From Planctomycetaceae bacterium (GTDB lineage Bacteria; Planctomycetota; Planctomycetia; Planctomycetales; Planctomycetaceae): a DNA stretch of 64,000 bases. Of the stretch, positions 34,749-43,284 are shown in pieces. The stretch's first letter is position 1. Each line of letters opens with the position of its first letter. The position numbers were made by a program, and so were the translations under genes. Below the pieces are notes generated by a model. That model did not search any database. It had not been told where the DNA came from and saw only the letters and a program-made list of their open reading frames with translations. Where the stretch lies: assembly GCA_020426505.1 (NCBI GenBank), contig JAGQPX010000067.1:1-64000 (forward strand). Direction: 5' to 3'.

Positions 34749-35819
34749 TTACGATCGAGGGGGCAGATGATAGCCGGTGCAATTCAGCCGGATGCGATAA
34801 AGGCTGTTCCCCGCAGTGATGTAGAGCAGATTGCTGTCATCACCCCGGCCAAAGCCGACATTCGTTGGAATCTCCGTCTTGAGATAGCCCAGTTCCTTCC
34901 CGTCCGGGTTGTAGATCACGATGCCTGGCCGGTTCTCAGCACGCACCGCGACATACAGATTCCCGTCACTGTCGACGACGAGCCCGTCAGGACCGTCGAA
35001 CGGTGAGTAGTCGACAAGCACGCGGTCGAACGTCGCAGAGCCGTCCGCATGCAGATCGTAGGCGAGCAACGCCATCAGTCCTTTGCGATGGGGCGGCAAC
35101 CCCTTGTCAGGTCGATCGGAGTCCGTCGAGGCGAGTTGTTCGATCCCGGTGACGCCGTTTTCATTGCTGACGACGTACAGCTTCTTCTGATCGGGCGAAA
35201 CGCACACGCCGTTTGCCTTGCCGGCATCGGTGATGATCCGGGTAATGCTGCCGTCCGGATCGACGCGATACACCCCGACGACCGGCTGCTCGATCGCTTC
35301 GTGCCCCATGTAACGCGGATCGCTGAAATAGATGCGGCCTTTCTCATCAATCGTGATGTCGTTGGGCGAGTTGAACTTCTTGCCCTCATACAAACCGGCG
35401 ATGATGTCGCTCATGCCGGTCTGCATATCGGTGCGAATCACCGCCCGTCCACCGAAATCCGCGCCCAACGCAACGATCATATTACCCGCCGCATCGAACT
35501 TGATTCCATTCGACATCCCGCTCGGCGAACGAAAAATGGTCGTTCGATTCGTCGTCGGGTCGAACCTCCAGATGTGACCCGCGTGAATGGAGCCGTCGTC
35601 CTTTTTGGAGACATGTGAAAAGGTGATGTCGCTGAAGTACACCATCCCGTCCGGCGCCACTGCGACCCCCTCAGTGAGCGTAATCCCCTCGAACAACTTC
35701 TCCAGCTTGGCACCCGCTGGAATGATTGGCTCCGCTGCCGAAACACCGTCGTTCGACGCGAGCGCGACCCAGACCACCATTGACCAAATCAGGAACTGAA
35801 CGCGAAGACAAGGATTCAT
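34749..35819 (-). CDS. Secreted SMP-30/gluconolactonase-family protein
   Basis: 356 residues with a signal peptide (about 1-28). The rest is a six-bladed propeller of the SMP-30/gluconolactonase family: GVAVAPDGMVYFSDI, the metal ligand region FNSPNDITIDEKGRIYFSD, ANGVCVSPDQKKLYV and DGPDGLVVDSDGNLYVAV. The Asn and Asp residues in those strands are the usual metal and catalytic ligands. It would open sugar lactones in the periplasm. It is the first gene of the operon with the ACS carrier, aldolase and dehydrogenase. Confidence 0.8.
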   Translation of the reverse strand: MNPCLRVQFLIWSMVVWVALASNDGVSAAEPIIPAGAKLEKLFEGITLTEGVAVAPDGMVYFSDITFSHVSKKDDGSIHAGHIWRFDPTTNRTTIFRSPSGMSNGIKFDAAGNMIVALGADFGGRAVIRTDMQTGMSDIIAGLYEGKKFNSPNDITIDEKGRIYFSDPRYMGHEAIEQPVVGVYRVDPDGSITRIITDAGKANGVCVSPDQKKLYVVSNENGVTGIEQLASTDSDRPDKGLPPHRKGLMALLAYDLHADGSATFDRVLVDYSPFDGPDGLVVDSDGNLYVAVRAENRPGIVIYNPDGKELGYLKTEIPTNVGFGRGDDSNLLYITAGNSLYRIRLNCTGYHLPPRS

Positions 35820-36066
35820 GATGCGAACTCGCTGGTGAGGACACGGACCGGAAGGCGGCGACGTTTCGCTCCTTCACGGTCGCAGCAGGGACGACAATTC
35901 ACAACATCAAGGGAGACAGACCACTATGTCGCCGATGAATGCGAGAATCAAGTCGGACGAACGGGCGTCGTCGAATGTGCTCGCATCGTCAACTGCGAGA
36001 GTGCTTGCGCTCTCGATCAACAGTACGTTCGCACCTCCGACGCAATCGCACGACGTGTGAGTCACG

Positions 36067-36759
36067 TCATGACGTCGAATCCACCAGATGCGGCATCACC
36101 AGCTTTGACCACAACCGGTAACCTTCTTCGCTGAGATGCAGACCATCTTCGATGAAAAGTTCTTGTCGGGGTTCGCCGTCGTCGCCGATCATCGGCGTGT
36201 CAATGTCGACAAATTCGAGCCGGTCGTTCTCATCGCAAGTCGCGCAAATGAGCGCATTGGCAGCACGCATTCGATCGACCAGCTTCCAGCGTTTAATGCT
36301 GGGTTTGATCGCGATGTAGACAATCTTCGTCTCCGGCAGATTTTCATGGACGATTCCCACAAAACGTTCAAAGTCGTGATGCACTTCTTCCGGAGTTTTC
36401 CCTCCGGCAATGTCGTTATCACCTGCATACATCACGATCGTTCGCGGCTCGTACGGCAGGACGATCCGATCCGCGAAGTGGACTGAGTCCGCGACCTCAG
36501 AGCCGCCGAAACCCCGATTGAGCGGCTGCAACTCCGGGAAATGCTGGCCGAGCTTCCAGAATCGGATGCTGGAGCTGCCGACGAACAGAATGCCCCCCTT
36601 CGTTGGCGGAGTTTCGCGGTCCTGCTGCTCGAACTTCCGGATGTCGGCTTCCCAGCGTTCAGGACCCTTGGGCTTCTCGTTGCCGGGAAGCGATCGGACG
36701 ACAATCGCAATCCCAAGGACAGCGAAGATGGTCAAACTCAACGAGCGACGGGAATTCAT
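36067..36759 (-). CDS. Exported SGNH/GDSL-family hydrolase
   Basis: 230 residues with an N-terminal signal peptide or anchor (about 7-22). SGNH blocks: block I FVGSSSIRFW (Ser in GSSS instead of GDS), block II Gly in NRGFGGSEV, block III Asn in AGDNDIAGG, block V Asp and His in EDGLHLSEEG. These mark a lipase/esterase-type enzyme of the GDSL fold, common in planctomycetes with sugar ester substrates. No operon partner is evident; the EF-hand gene is divergent across a 162-bp gap. Confidence 0.85.
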   Translation of the reverse strand: MNSRRSLSLTIFAVLGIAIVVRSLPGNEKPKGPERWEADIRKFEQQDRETPPTKGGILFVGSSSIRFWKLGQHFPELQPLNRGFGGSEVADSVHFADRIVLPYEPRTIVMYAGDNDIAGGKTPEEVHHDFERFVGIVHENLPETKIVYIAIKPSIKRWKLVDRMRAANALICATCDENDRLEFVDIDTPMIGDDGEPRQELFIEDGLHLSEEGYRLWSKLVMPHLVDSTS

Positions 36760-36921
36760 GACGGTTTTACGAGTTGGAGGAATCAGGGTAAGCGTCGAAT
36801 TGCAGTTTACCGTCCAACGCCTGCCACTCCAATGACGTACATCCGCATGGACCGAAGGTCATTCGCCGGTTAATGTGGATTCGTTGCGTGGAAGTACACT
36901 CCTCGGGCAGACCGTCAACTG

Positions 36922-38541
36922 ATGCTTATTTGCTTCCGTTTGCTCTGTATTACGTTGGTTTTGTCGCTCACGGTACGGCCTCTTCAAGCGGCCGGAGGAG
37001 CCGAGGACAGCTACGATATCCTGTTTTTCGCCTCCGACGGTCCCGCCTTCCTGCGAGTGACCCTGGCATCATCGGGCGTCGGCATCCAGAGCGTTAGGCA
37101 ACGATACGCAACCGTGCTGTTGGAGTCGCTGGACCAGGACGATGACGGACAATTGAACGAGGCTGAGGCGAGAGAGATCCCGGCCGGCGGTCGGTTTGCG
37201 GCCGAGGCGGAGACGCTCGATGATCGCTGGGCCGAACTCGACACATCACCAACCGACGGGATCGTTTCGCCGGACGAGTTGCTGGCCTTTCTGGACCCGT
37301 TGCTGGGCGAACGCTTCGCCAGTCGACCTCGACCGCCGCTGCTCGTGCAGTCGGTCCAACTTCATCCCCGGCTGGATCGAAACGGCGACCGGCAGATCTC
37401 ACGCGATGAGATCGAAGCGGGCATCGAAACCCTGCGGCAGTTCGACTTCGATGATGACGAAACTTTCAGCCCGGCCGAACTGCAACCCTTCCCTCAGTCG
37501 ATGATCGACGCACAACTGACTTCGACGTCGGGGAAGGATGGCCGCGTGTTCGTCCTCTTGGACAAGAACGAGCCGCTCGCTCCGCTGGTGCAACGGCTGA
37601 TCGACACTTATGGCGATGCGGGTGCCACTGGTGTCACCGCCGAACAGATGGCCATGCCGGCCGAAGCATTCGCACACGTGGACGGCGACGGAGATGGACA
37701 CCTGAATGCTGAGGAACTAACGACCTTGCTTCATTCGCCTGCTCCGGACGCGTTGATCCTTGTCGACCTTCGACGACGGCGGGTGACGTTCAAGCCGGGA
37801 CGTCGAGGCACGGACCGCGTCGAAGAAGTGCCGGACGACTCACGAGGTCAACTCACACTCCGCGTCGGTGATGAGACGCTGGAGTTCTCTGCCCGCGACA
37901 ACCGATATCAGGCGAGTGATCAAGTCAGTTTTCTGAAGATCGAATTCCGCAGGCAGGACGGCGACAAGAACGGATACCTCGGCCCGGAGGAGTTTGGCAT
38001 GCTCACTGTCGGCGGCGCCTCATTCGAGGATGTTGACCTCAACAGTGACGGGCAGGTGTACCTTGACGAACTCGACCGCTTCATGCGACTCGATGCGTAT
38101 CTCGCTCAATGTTATGCCGAGATGACGATCGACGAGGTCGAGAAGCCGTTGTTTCAGATTCTCGACGAAAATCTCGACCGACGCCTGACACAGAAGGAGT
38201 TCGATGCAGGTCTCACCCGCATGCAGCCGTACGATCGGGACGGCGACGGATTTCTCGATGCGAGCGAGTTGCAGGCACTCCGCAAGTACCGCATCGCCTT
38301 CTCGTTTGGCGTGCCGCCAGCGGTCCGTATCGAACGACAGAACCAGATGGACGCCGACCGCCGCCTGCCGGTGATGCAACGCTCCGGGTCCGGTCCCGAA
38401 TGGTTCGGGCGCATGGACCGCAACCAGGACGGCGACGTCACGTGGCGAGAGTTCCTCGGGCCTCGTGAGGCGTTCGACCAGTTGGACATAGATGCAAGCG
38501 GATGGATTGACGCAGTTGAAGCAGAGTCCGGAGGTTCATAG
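36922..38541 (+). CDS. Secreted protein with about eleven EF-hand calcium-binding loops
   Basis: 539 residues with a signal peptide (about 1-23). Eleven loops of the EF-hand pattern can be counted, starting with DQDDDGQLNEAE (near 71) and ending with DIDASGWIDAVE (near 525). Good ones are DGDGDGHLNAEE, DLNSDGQVYLDE, DRDGDGFLDASE and DRNQDGDVTWRE; others have lost one or two ligands. A beta-rich stretch without loops lies at about 285-350. The protein would bind several calcium ions outside the cell, as a buffer, sensor or structural protein. Confidence 0.8.
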   Translation: MLICFRLLCITLVLSLTVRPLQAAGGAEDSYDILFFASDGPAFLRVTLASSGVGIQSVRQRYATVLLESLDQDDDGQLNEAEAREIPAGGRFAAEAETLDDRWAELDTSPTDGIVSPDELLAFLDPLLGERFASRPRPPLLVQSVQLHPRLDRNGDRQISRDEIEAGIETLRQFDFDDDETFSPAELQPFPQSMIDAQLTSTSGKDGRVFVLLDKNEPLAPLVQRLIDTYGDAGATGVTAEQMAMPAEAFAHVDGDGDGHLNAEELTTLLHSPAPDALILVDLRRRRVTFKPGRRGTDRVEEVPDDSRGQLTLRVGDETLEFSARDNRYQASDQVSFLKIEFRRQDGDKNGYLGPEEFGMLTVGGASFEDVDLNSDGQVYLDELDRFMRLDAYLAQCYAEMTIDEVEKPLFQILDENLDRRLTQKEFDAGLTRMQPYDRDGDGFLDASELQALRKYRIAFSFGVPPAVRIERQNQMDADRRLPVMQRSGSGPEWFGRMDRNQDGDVTWREFLGPREAFDQLDIDASGWIDAVEAESGGS

Positions 38542-38594
38542 GAACGAGGAGTTGGGTGGTCAGCAATCGTTGTCAATCAGTTGCGCGAAATCGC

Positions 38595-39059
38595 ATGATT
38601 CATACCATACACCGAATTCTCTGGGCCTTGATTACAATTCTGATTGCCTACGCAATGTTAGATATTCCTCCACGGATTGGTATCATTCGATCGTTCGTCC
38701 ATACGTTTGGAGATTACGGGGCATTTGCCGTCGTCTTTTTTCCAGCAACGTATTACGAGATATTACTCCGAGTCTCAAAGAGACCCGCCAATTGGATCTG
38801 GAGTCTCTTGAGTACGCTGTTTCGGGGAACCATCATCTACTTTGGCTCAATGACAATTATGTTTGGGGTGCTCGTCCGTGGCGGCCGATTGCTTTCTCCT
38901 GAGCTGTGGATGTATGGAGTCCATGCTTTTGCATTAAGCATCCTGTTTGCAAGTGGCGTGCTTGTCGTGTGGGACTTGTTCATCGTAGATGCTTTGATCA
39001 GAGTTGACAGAGCAAAACAATTAACACACTCCCGTATCAATCGGTGGAAGACCAAATGA
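38595..39059 (+). CDS. Small membrane protein of unknown function
   Basis: 154 residues from the ATG at 38595. Four hydrophobic segments are visible (IHRILWALITILIAYAML, YGAFAVVFFPATYYEILL, FRGTIIYFGSMTIMFGVL, HAFALSILFASGVLVVWDLF). There is no known motif. Its DNA is clearly more AT-rich than the genes on both sides, suggesting transfer. It starts 53 bp after the EF-hand gene and ends 43 bp before the DUF4175-like gene, so it could be read with either. Confidence 0.6.
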   Translation: MIHTIHRILWALITILIAYAMLDIPPRIGIIRSFVHTFGDYGAFAVVFFPATYYEILLRVSKRPANWIWSLLSTLFRGTIIYFGSMTIMFGVLVRGGRLLSPELWMYGVHAFALSILFASGVLVVWDLFIVDALIRVDRAKQLTHSRINRWKTK

Positions 39060-39102
39060 CCAGTGACACGTACCAACGTCATTTCTTGATGGAGAGCGCA
39101 CA

Positions 39103-40752
39103 ATGACCGAATTCCCCAAGTCAGACAGTCTGCTGAGGAGTGTGCTTGGCCGGTTGCATGCGGCTCGTGTTGGGCGGGTGAGTTACCGGGTTTGCCTGGG
39201 TCTGGTGGGCGTTGCTGCTGTGATTCTGCTGGTCAGTCGATTGACGGGACTGATTCCGGACTGGTTCTCGCTGCCGGCGATCTTGATGTTGCCGTTGATA
39301 GCCGTGCTGGCGACGGCGGTTGTGCTGCGGCGACCGAGTCTGTCGGACGCGGCTCGGCAGGTCGATGCGAGTGCGGGGACTGATGACCTGTTTCTGACAC
39401 TCACGCTCATCGATGAATCGCCGGGTGAGTACAAGCCGTTGGTCGGTCGGGATGCAGAGTCAAAGGCGCCGACTGTCGAGCCGACGTCGGTCGTCCCGTG
39501 GGGATTTGGTCGCCGCGTCGGGCATGTCGTTGTCGCGTTGGGTCTGTTGATGCTCGGGAGCCTGTTCCTGCCAACGCTCGATCCGTTCGGCAAAGTCGCA
39601 GCCGCTCAACAGGCCGAACAGTTGCGAGAGGAACTGGTGAAGGATCGCAAGGCAACCGAAGTCCGCAAGTCACAACTCTCCAAAGCGGACCTCGATGCGG
39701 AGACGTCGGAAGAGATCGAAAAGGCACTGGAGGACCTCAAGACGTCGCTGCGTGAGATGCAGCCGCAGCAACGTCAGGAGAATGCTCGTGTGATCGCCGG
39801 TCATCAGAAACAAATGGGCGAGCAGTGGAGGCAGCGGGCCGAACAACTCAAGGACCTGTTGTCGCAAAAACCGATGAAGCAACGTTTCGGCGACAAGTCC
39901 GAATCAAAACCGCGTCAATGGGCGAAGAACCTCCGCGAAGGAGCAACGGAAGAATTCGAAGAAGAGTTGGACGACATCCAAAAGGAGATGCGCGAGCTCG
40001 CCGACATGCAGGATCCGGTCGAACGGACCGAGGCGATGCGACGACTCAAAAAGAAGCTGGAAGATTTACAGGAATTCGCCAAGGAAGACGTCAACTCAAA
40101 ACCGTTGGCCGCCGCTCTTGAGCGTGCCATGAAGGAGTTGGAGGCCTCCAAGGGTGAGCGAATGTCTGAGGAGCAAATGGAAGCCCTGTCGGAATCGATG
40201 AAGCTCGCCGAGCTGGAACTCAAGCAGATCGCCCAGTCGGCTCGTGATCTGGCGGAGCTTGAGAAGGCCCTCGAAGTCATGCAGATGGCCAAGCGACTCA
40301 ACGATGATGAGAAGTTGGACGGCGACGAGATGGCGGAACGCCAGGAGGGAGAATCGATGGAGGAACTCATGGAAATGTATGCCGAGATGCTGGCCGAGTT
40401 GGGGTACGACGCGGAAATGCTCGCTCAGAATGGTTTAAGTCGAGATGGCGACAATGTCGAGGAGCGAGACTTCGCGGCCATGGACCACGATGACTCGGTC
40501 GAAACCGACTTCAAGGACGAGACATCCAAGTCAGCAATCAAAAAAGGCAAGATTCTGCTGTCACTCAAAACAAAAGGTGTGACCGAGGGGGACGAAGACG
40601 AGATTGAGCTGGAGTACAACACAATCGTGAGCGACCTCAAGCAGTCGGTCAGCGAAGCGATCGACCAGGAGCAGATCCCGCCCGGCTACCACGACAGCAT
40701 CAAGGGCTATTTCGACAGTCTCGACAAAACGGGCAGCGATGCAGGGAAGTGA
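39103..40752 (+). CDS. Coiled-coil membrane protein, DUF4175-like (shorter paralogue)
   Basis: 549 residues; GGAGAG lies 6 nt before the ATG. Two N-terminal membrane segments (about 30-48 and 54-74) and one near 145-160 are followed by a long Glu/Lys/Met-rich coiled coil (about 170-420) with very few aromatic residues, and an acidic C-terminal part. The start matches that of the 1186-residue protein at 27714 in layout (two membrane helices, then an Asp-x-Leu-x-x-x-Leu-Thr segment, then a third helix). It opens the long plus-strand cluster; its last 14 nt overlap the next gene. Confidence 0.7.
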   Translation: MTEFPKSDSLLRSVLGRLHAARVGRVSYRVCLGLVGVAAVILLVSRLTGLIPDWFSLPAILMLPLIAVLATAVVLRRPSLSDAARQVDASAGTDDLFLTLTLIDESPGEYKPLVGRDAESKAPTVEPTSVVPWGFGRRVGHVVVALGLLMLGSLFLPTLDPFGKVAAAQQAEQLREELVKDRKATEVRKSQLSKADLDAETSEEIEKALEDLKTSLREMQPQQRQENARVIAGHQKQMGEQWRQRAEQLKDLLSQKPMKQRFGDKSESKPRQWAKNLREGATEEFEEELDDIQKEMRELADMQDPVERTEAMRRLKKKLEDLQEFAKEDVNSKPLAAALERAMKELEASKGERMSEEQMEALSESMKLAELELKQIAQSARDLAELEKALEVMQMAKRLNDDEKLDGDEMAERQEGESMEELMEMYAEMLAELGYDAEMLAQNGLSRDGDNVEERDFAAMDHDDSVETDFKDETSKSAIKKGKILLSLKTKGVTEGDEDEIELEYNTIVSDLKQSVSEAIDQEQIPPGYHDSIKGYFDSLDKTGSDAGK

Positions 40753-41779
40753 CGCTCGTCGACCGATCGCAGTGAGCATCGCCGGACTCGCGGTATTCGC
40801 CGTCATCGCGATGGGCTGGTATCAGGTATCGACATCAGCGAGAAATGCGCTCGTGGTCTACTGTGCCCATGATCTGCTTTACGCGGAAGAGGTGCTCCGT
40901 GACTTCGAGCGGGAGACGGGAATCCCGGTCGTGATCGTGCCGGACACCGAAGCGACCAAGTCTCTCGGACTCGTGCAGCGGCTCATCCGCGAGAAAGATC
41001 ACCCTGCCTGCGACGTCTTCTGGAACAATCAACTCCTCGGCACGGTCGAACTCGCCGAGCAGGGAGTGCTGGAGCCGTATCAGGGAGCCGGTTGGAAGCG
41101 AATGTCGCAAGCGTTTCGTGATCCGAACGGACTATGGACCGGATTCGGTGGTCGCCTGCGGGTCTGGATTGTTAACACGGATGCGATGCCTGCCACGGTC
41201 CAAGCGATCGACGAACGGCTTACAGGCGATGTGTCACTGATGGCGATTGCAGAGCCGATGTTCGGCACGACCTTGTCGCACTTTGCGGTGCTCTGGGACG
41301 AGATGGGCAGCTTGGAGATGCAGGCATGGTATCGTGACTTGCGAGAACGAGGTGCGCGCGTCGTTCCCGGAAACGCGACAGTGAAAGACCTCGTCGCCGC
41401 CGGTGTGTGTGACTTTGGGATGACAGACACGGATGACTACTTTCTGGCGAAAGCTGACGGAGCCCCGGTGGCGATGGTGCCTCTGCGAGCTCCGTCCGGT
41501 GAGACGATCTGCATTCCCAACAGCGTCGCCATCATCAAGGGGACGCAGAAACGTTCGCATGCCGAACGTCTCTTGGATTACCTGTTGTCCGAACAGAGTG
41601 AACTCAGGCTTGCTGCGTCGAAAGCCAGTCAGATTCCTCTGGGACCGGTGAATGAGTCGCAGATACCGGCCGATGTCCGTCCTCTGACGAAGTGGGCGAG
41701 AGAATCGGTTTCGCTGACCGATCTGGCCACTGCGAGACGCGAGTGCCTGGCGTGGCTGACTGAGGAGCATGCTCCATGA
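40739..41779 (+). CDS. Iron(III) ABC transporter substrate-binding protein (FbpA/FutA-like)
   Basis: 346 residues. An N-terminal hydrophobic segment (about 10-28) acts as signal or anchor. The mature part has the class of VVYCAHDLLYAEEVLRDFERETGIPV (first lobe), CDVFWNNQLLGTVELAEQGVLEPY, TLSHFAVLWDEMG and a late GETICIPNSVAIIKG, typical of ferric-iron binding proteins such as FbpA/FutA. It would collect Fe(III) in the periplasm for the permease and ATPase genes that follow. Its start overlaps the coiled-coil gene by 14 nt, which ties iron import to the MoxR-type cluster by expression. Confidence 0.85.
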   Translation: MQGSDARRPIAVSIAGLAVFAVIAMGWYQVSTSARNALVVYCAHDLLYAEEVLRDFERETGIPVVIVPDTEATKSLGLVQRLIREKDHPACDVFWNNQLLGTVELAEQGVLEPYQGAGWKRMSQAFRDPNGLWTGFGGRLRVWIVNTDAMPATVQAIDERLTGDVSLMAIAEPMFGTTLSHFAVLWDEMGSLEMQAWYRDLRERGARVVPGNATVKDLVAAGVCDFGMTDTDDYFLAKADGAPVAMVPLRAPSGETICIPNSVAIIKGTQKRSHAERLLDYLLSEQSELRLAASKASQIPLGPVNESQIPADVRPLTKWARESVSLTDLATARRECLAWLTEEHAP

Positions 41780-43215
41780 GTTTCACGGCGGCGATGATCG
41801 GGTCGCTGCTGCGGAGTCTGGCGATCACAGTCGTCGGGCTGGGTATCGCGGTGCGACTCACGAGATCATTGCGGTCGCTCTCCAGCCGAGAGGCAACATG
41901 GTGGTGGGGACTGACGCTGCTACCGGTGTTCGTCCCGGGATTGTTGATCGGCTACGGCTATCGCAACTTCGCATTATCGCTGGTGCACCACCCAGTGTGG
42001 AACGAATTCCTGTATGCGGTATTGGTAATGCTCCAGATCACACCGGTCGGCGTGCTGGTGCTGATCTGCTCCCCTGCTCCACCTGTGAGTGCATCAGCAG
42101 TCCACGTGCGAAGGTTGGCGATGCGTCCCCCCTCTCTCCTTGAGGGAGAGGAACAACGTGCGTCGCTCCTGTTTGTTGGTGACTTATTCAGACATCATGC
42201 GTTTGCCTTGCTGCCCGCGGGAGCGGTGATGTTTCTGCTGGCGTTTCAGGAGTCGGAAGTGGCGACGCTGATGCAGGTGTCAACGTGGACCGAGTGGTTG
42301 TTCACGCGGTACGCGGGTGGGCTGACGATGGCAGCGGCGCTCAACGTGCTGGTCTATCCCGTTCTCTTGCAACTCACCGTCATGGCGATCGCATTGTGGG
42401 TCGTGAGTTCGGAGCAATCCATTGAACGCCGCGAGACTCCTCCGGCCCAAGTGTTTCACGTGAAACAGCGATGGCTGTTGATCGGCTTTGTCTTATTTGC
42501 CGTGGTCTTACTAGCCGGGTTGCCGGGTCTTGTCGTGATGCGTGGCACGTTGAACGGCTTTTCCGTGTTGAGTGCCCATCCAATGTTAATGCAGGAGATC
42601 GGGATCGCACTGCTTTTCGCGGTGACCGCCGGAGGTTGCGCGTGGTTGCTGAGCGGATGGTTGATCTTCCGAAAGGGACGGGCCGGGCGGATGCTCGCAG
42701 TCGCCTTGCTCCTGCCGGGCCTTCTCGGTGCACTCGCGTTGGGGATGGGAGTCGCCGGAATGGTGCAGCGGCCGCCACTCGTGAGCGTGCGGGACACCCC
42801 GTTGCCGCTGCTCATCGCTGAGACTCTGTTTCTGCTGCCTCGGGCCATGCTGCTCCGACTGCTGATCGGTCGTTTGACCAACTCGTCAGCCGTGCACGCC
42901 GCGAGGCTGCTGTCCTCTGGAGACCGCACACATCGTGAGCAGTCCGCGAGGCTGATCTGGCGGCTGGATACGGTCGGCCGCTGGGGGGGGCTGCTGCTTG
43001 TCAGTTACTGGGCCTACATCGAACTGACGCTCCCCTCGTTGCTCGCTCCCCCCGGAATGACGCCCGCGCCCGTGGTTTTGTACAATCTCATGCATTACGG
43101 ACAAATCTCCGGACTTTCCGCAATGTTATTCGCATCTCTGGCGACTCCTGTCGTAGTGATGATCGTGATGTGGGGCGTTTCTCGCGTGGTCATGACCCGG
43201 CTGCGTTCGATCTGA
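41776..43215 (+). CDS. Iron(III) ABC transporter permease (FbpB-like)
   Basis: 479 residues with about ten to twelve membrane segments in two fused halves, as in FbpB/ThiP-type permeases. The EAA-type coupling loops are present but weak (near AARLLSSGDRTHREQSARLIW in the second half). The start overlaps the binding-protein stop as ATGA. A perfect 16-bp parS palindrome lies within codons 226-231 (Val-Phe-His-Val-Lys-Gln). The first half contains an unusual hydrophilic insert (about 100-135), longer than normal. Confidence 0.8.
   Translation: MSFTAAMIGSLLRSLAITVVGLGIAVRLTRSLRSLSSREATWWWGLTLLPVFVPGLLIGYGYRNFALSLVHHPVWNEFLYAVLVMLQITPVGVLVLICSPAPPVSASAVHVRRLAMRPPSLLEGEEQRASLLFVGDLFRHHAFALLPAGAVMFLLAFQESEVATLMQVSTWTEWLFTRYAGGLTMAAALNVLVYPVLLQLTVMAIALWVVSSEQSIERRETPPAQVFHVKQRWLLIGFVLFAVVLLAGLPGLVVMRGTLNGFSVLSAHPMLMQEIGIALLFAVTAGGCAWLLSGWLIFRKGRAGRMLAVALLLPGLLGALALGMGVAGMVQRPPLVSVRDTPLPLLIAETLFLLPRAMLLRLLIGRLTNSSAVHAARLLSSGDRTHREQSARLIWRLDTVGRWGGLLLVSYWAYIELTLPSLLAPPGMTPAPVVLYNLMHYGQISGLSAMLFASLATPVVVMIVMWGVSRVVMTRLRSI
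42452..42467. promoter_or_regulatory. parS site 1 (ParB/Spo0J binding palindrome)
   Basis: TGTTTCACGTGAAACA, an exact match to the 16-bp parS consensus known for ParB/Spo0J proteins. It lies within the permease gene and reads Val-Phe-His-Val-Lys-Gln in that frame. A second exact copy is 1.35 kb downstream. Confidence 0.85.
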
Positions 43216-43284
43216 GCTGCACATTACATCCCGCACGACTTGTAACTCATTGGAAAATCACACGTTCCGGCACATCGGAGCCGC

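Noticed and set aside
36064-36075. 12-bp palindrome ACGTCATGACGT at the end of the SGNH gene
   Set aside because: It overlaps the stop region, has no second copy in view, and could arise by chance in a window this size.
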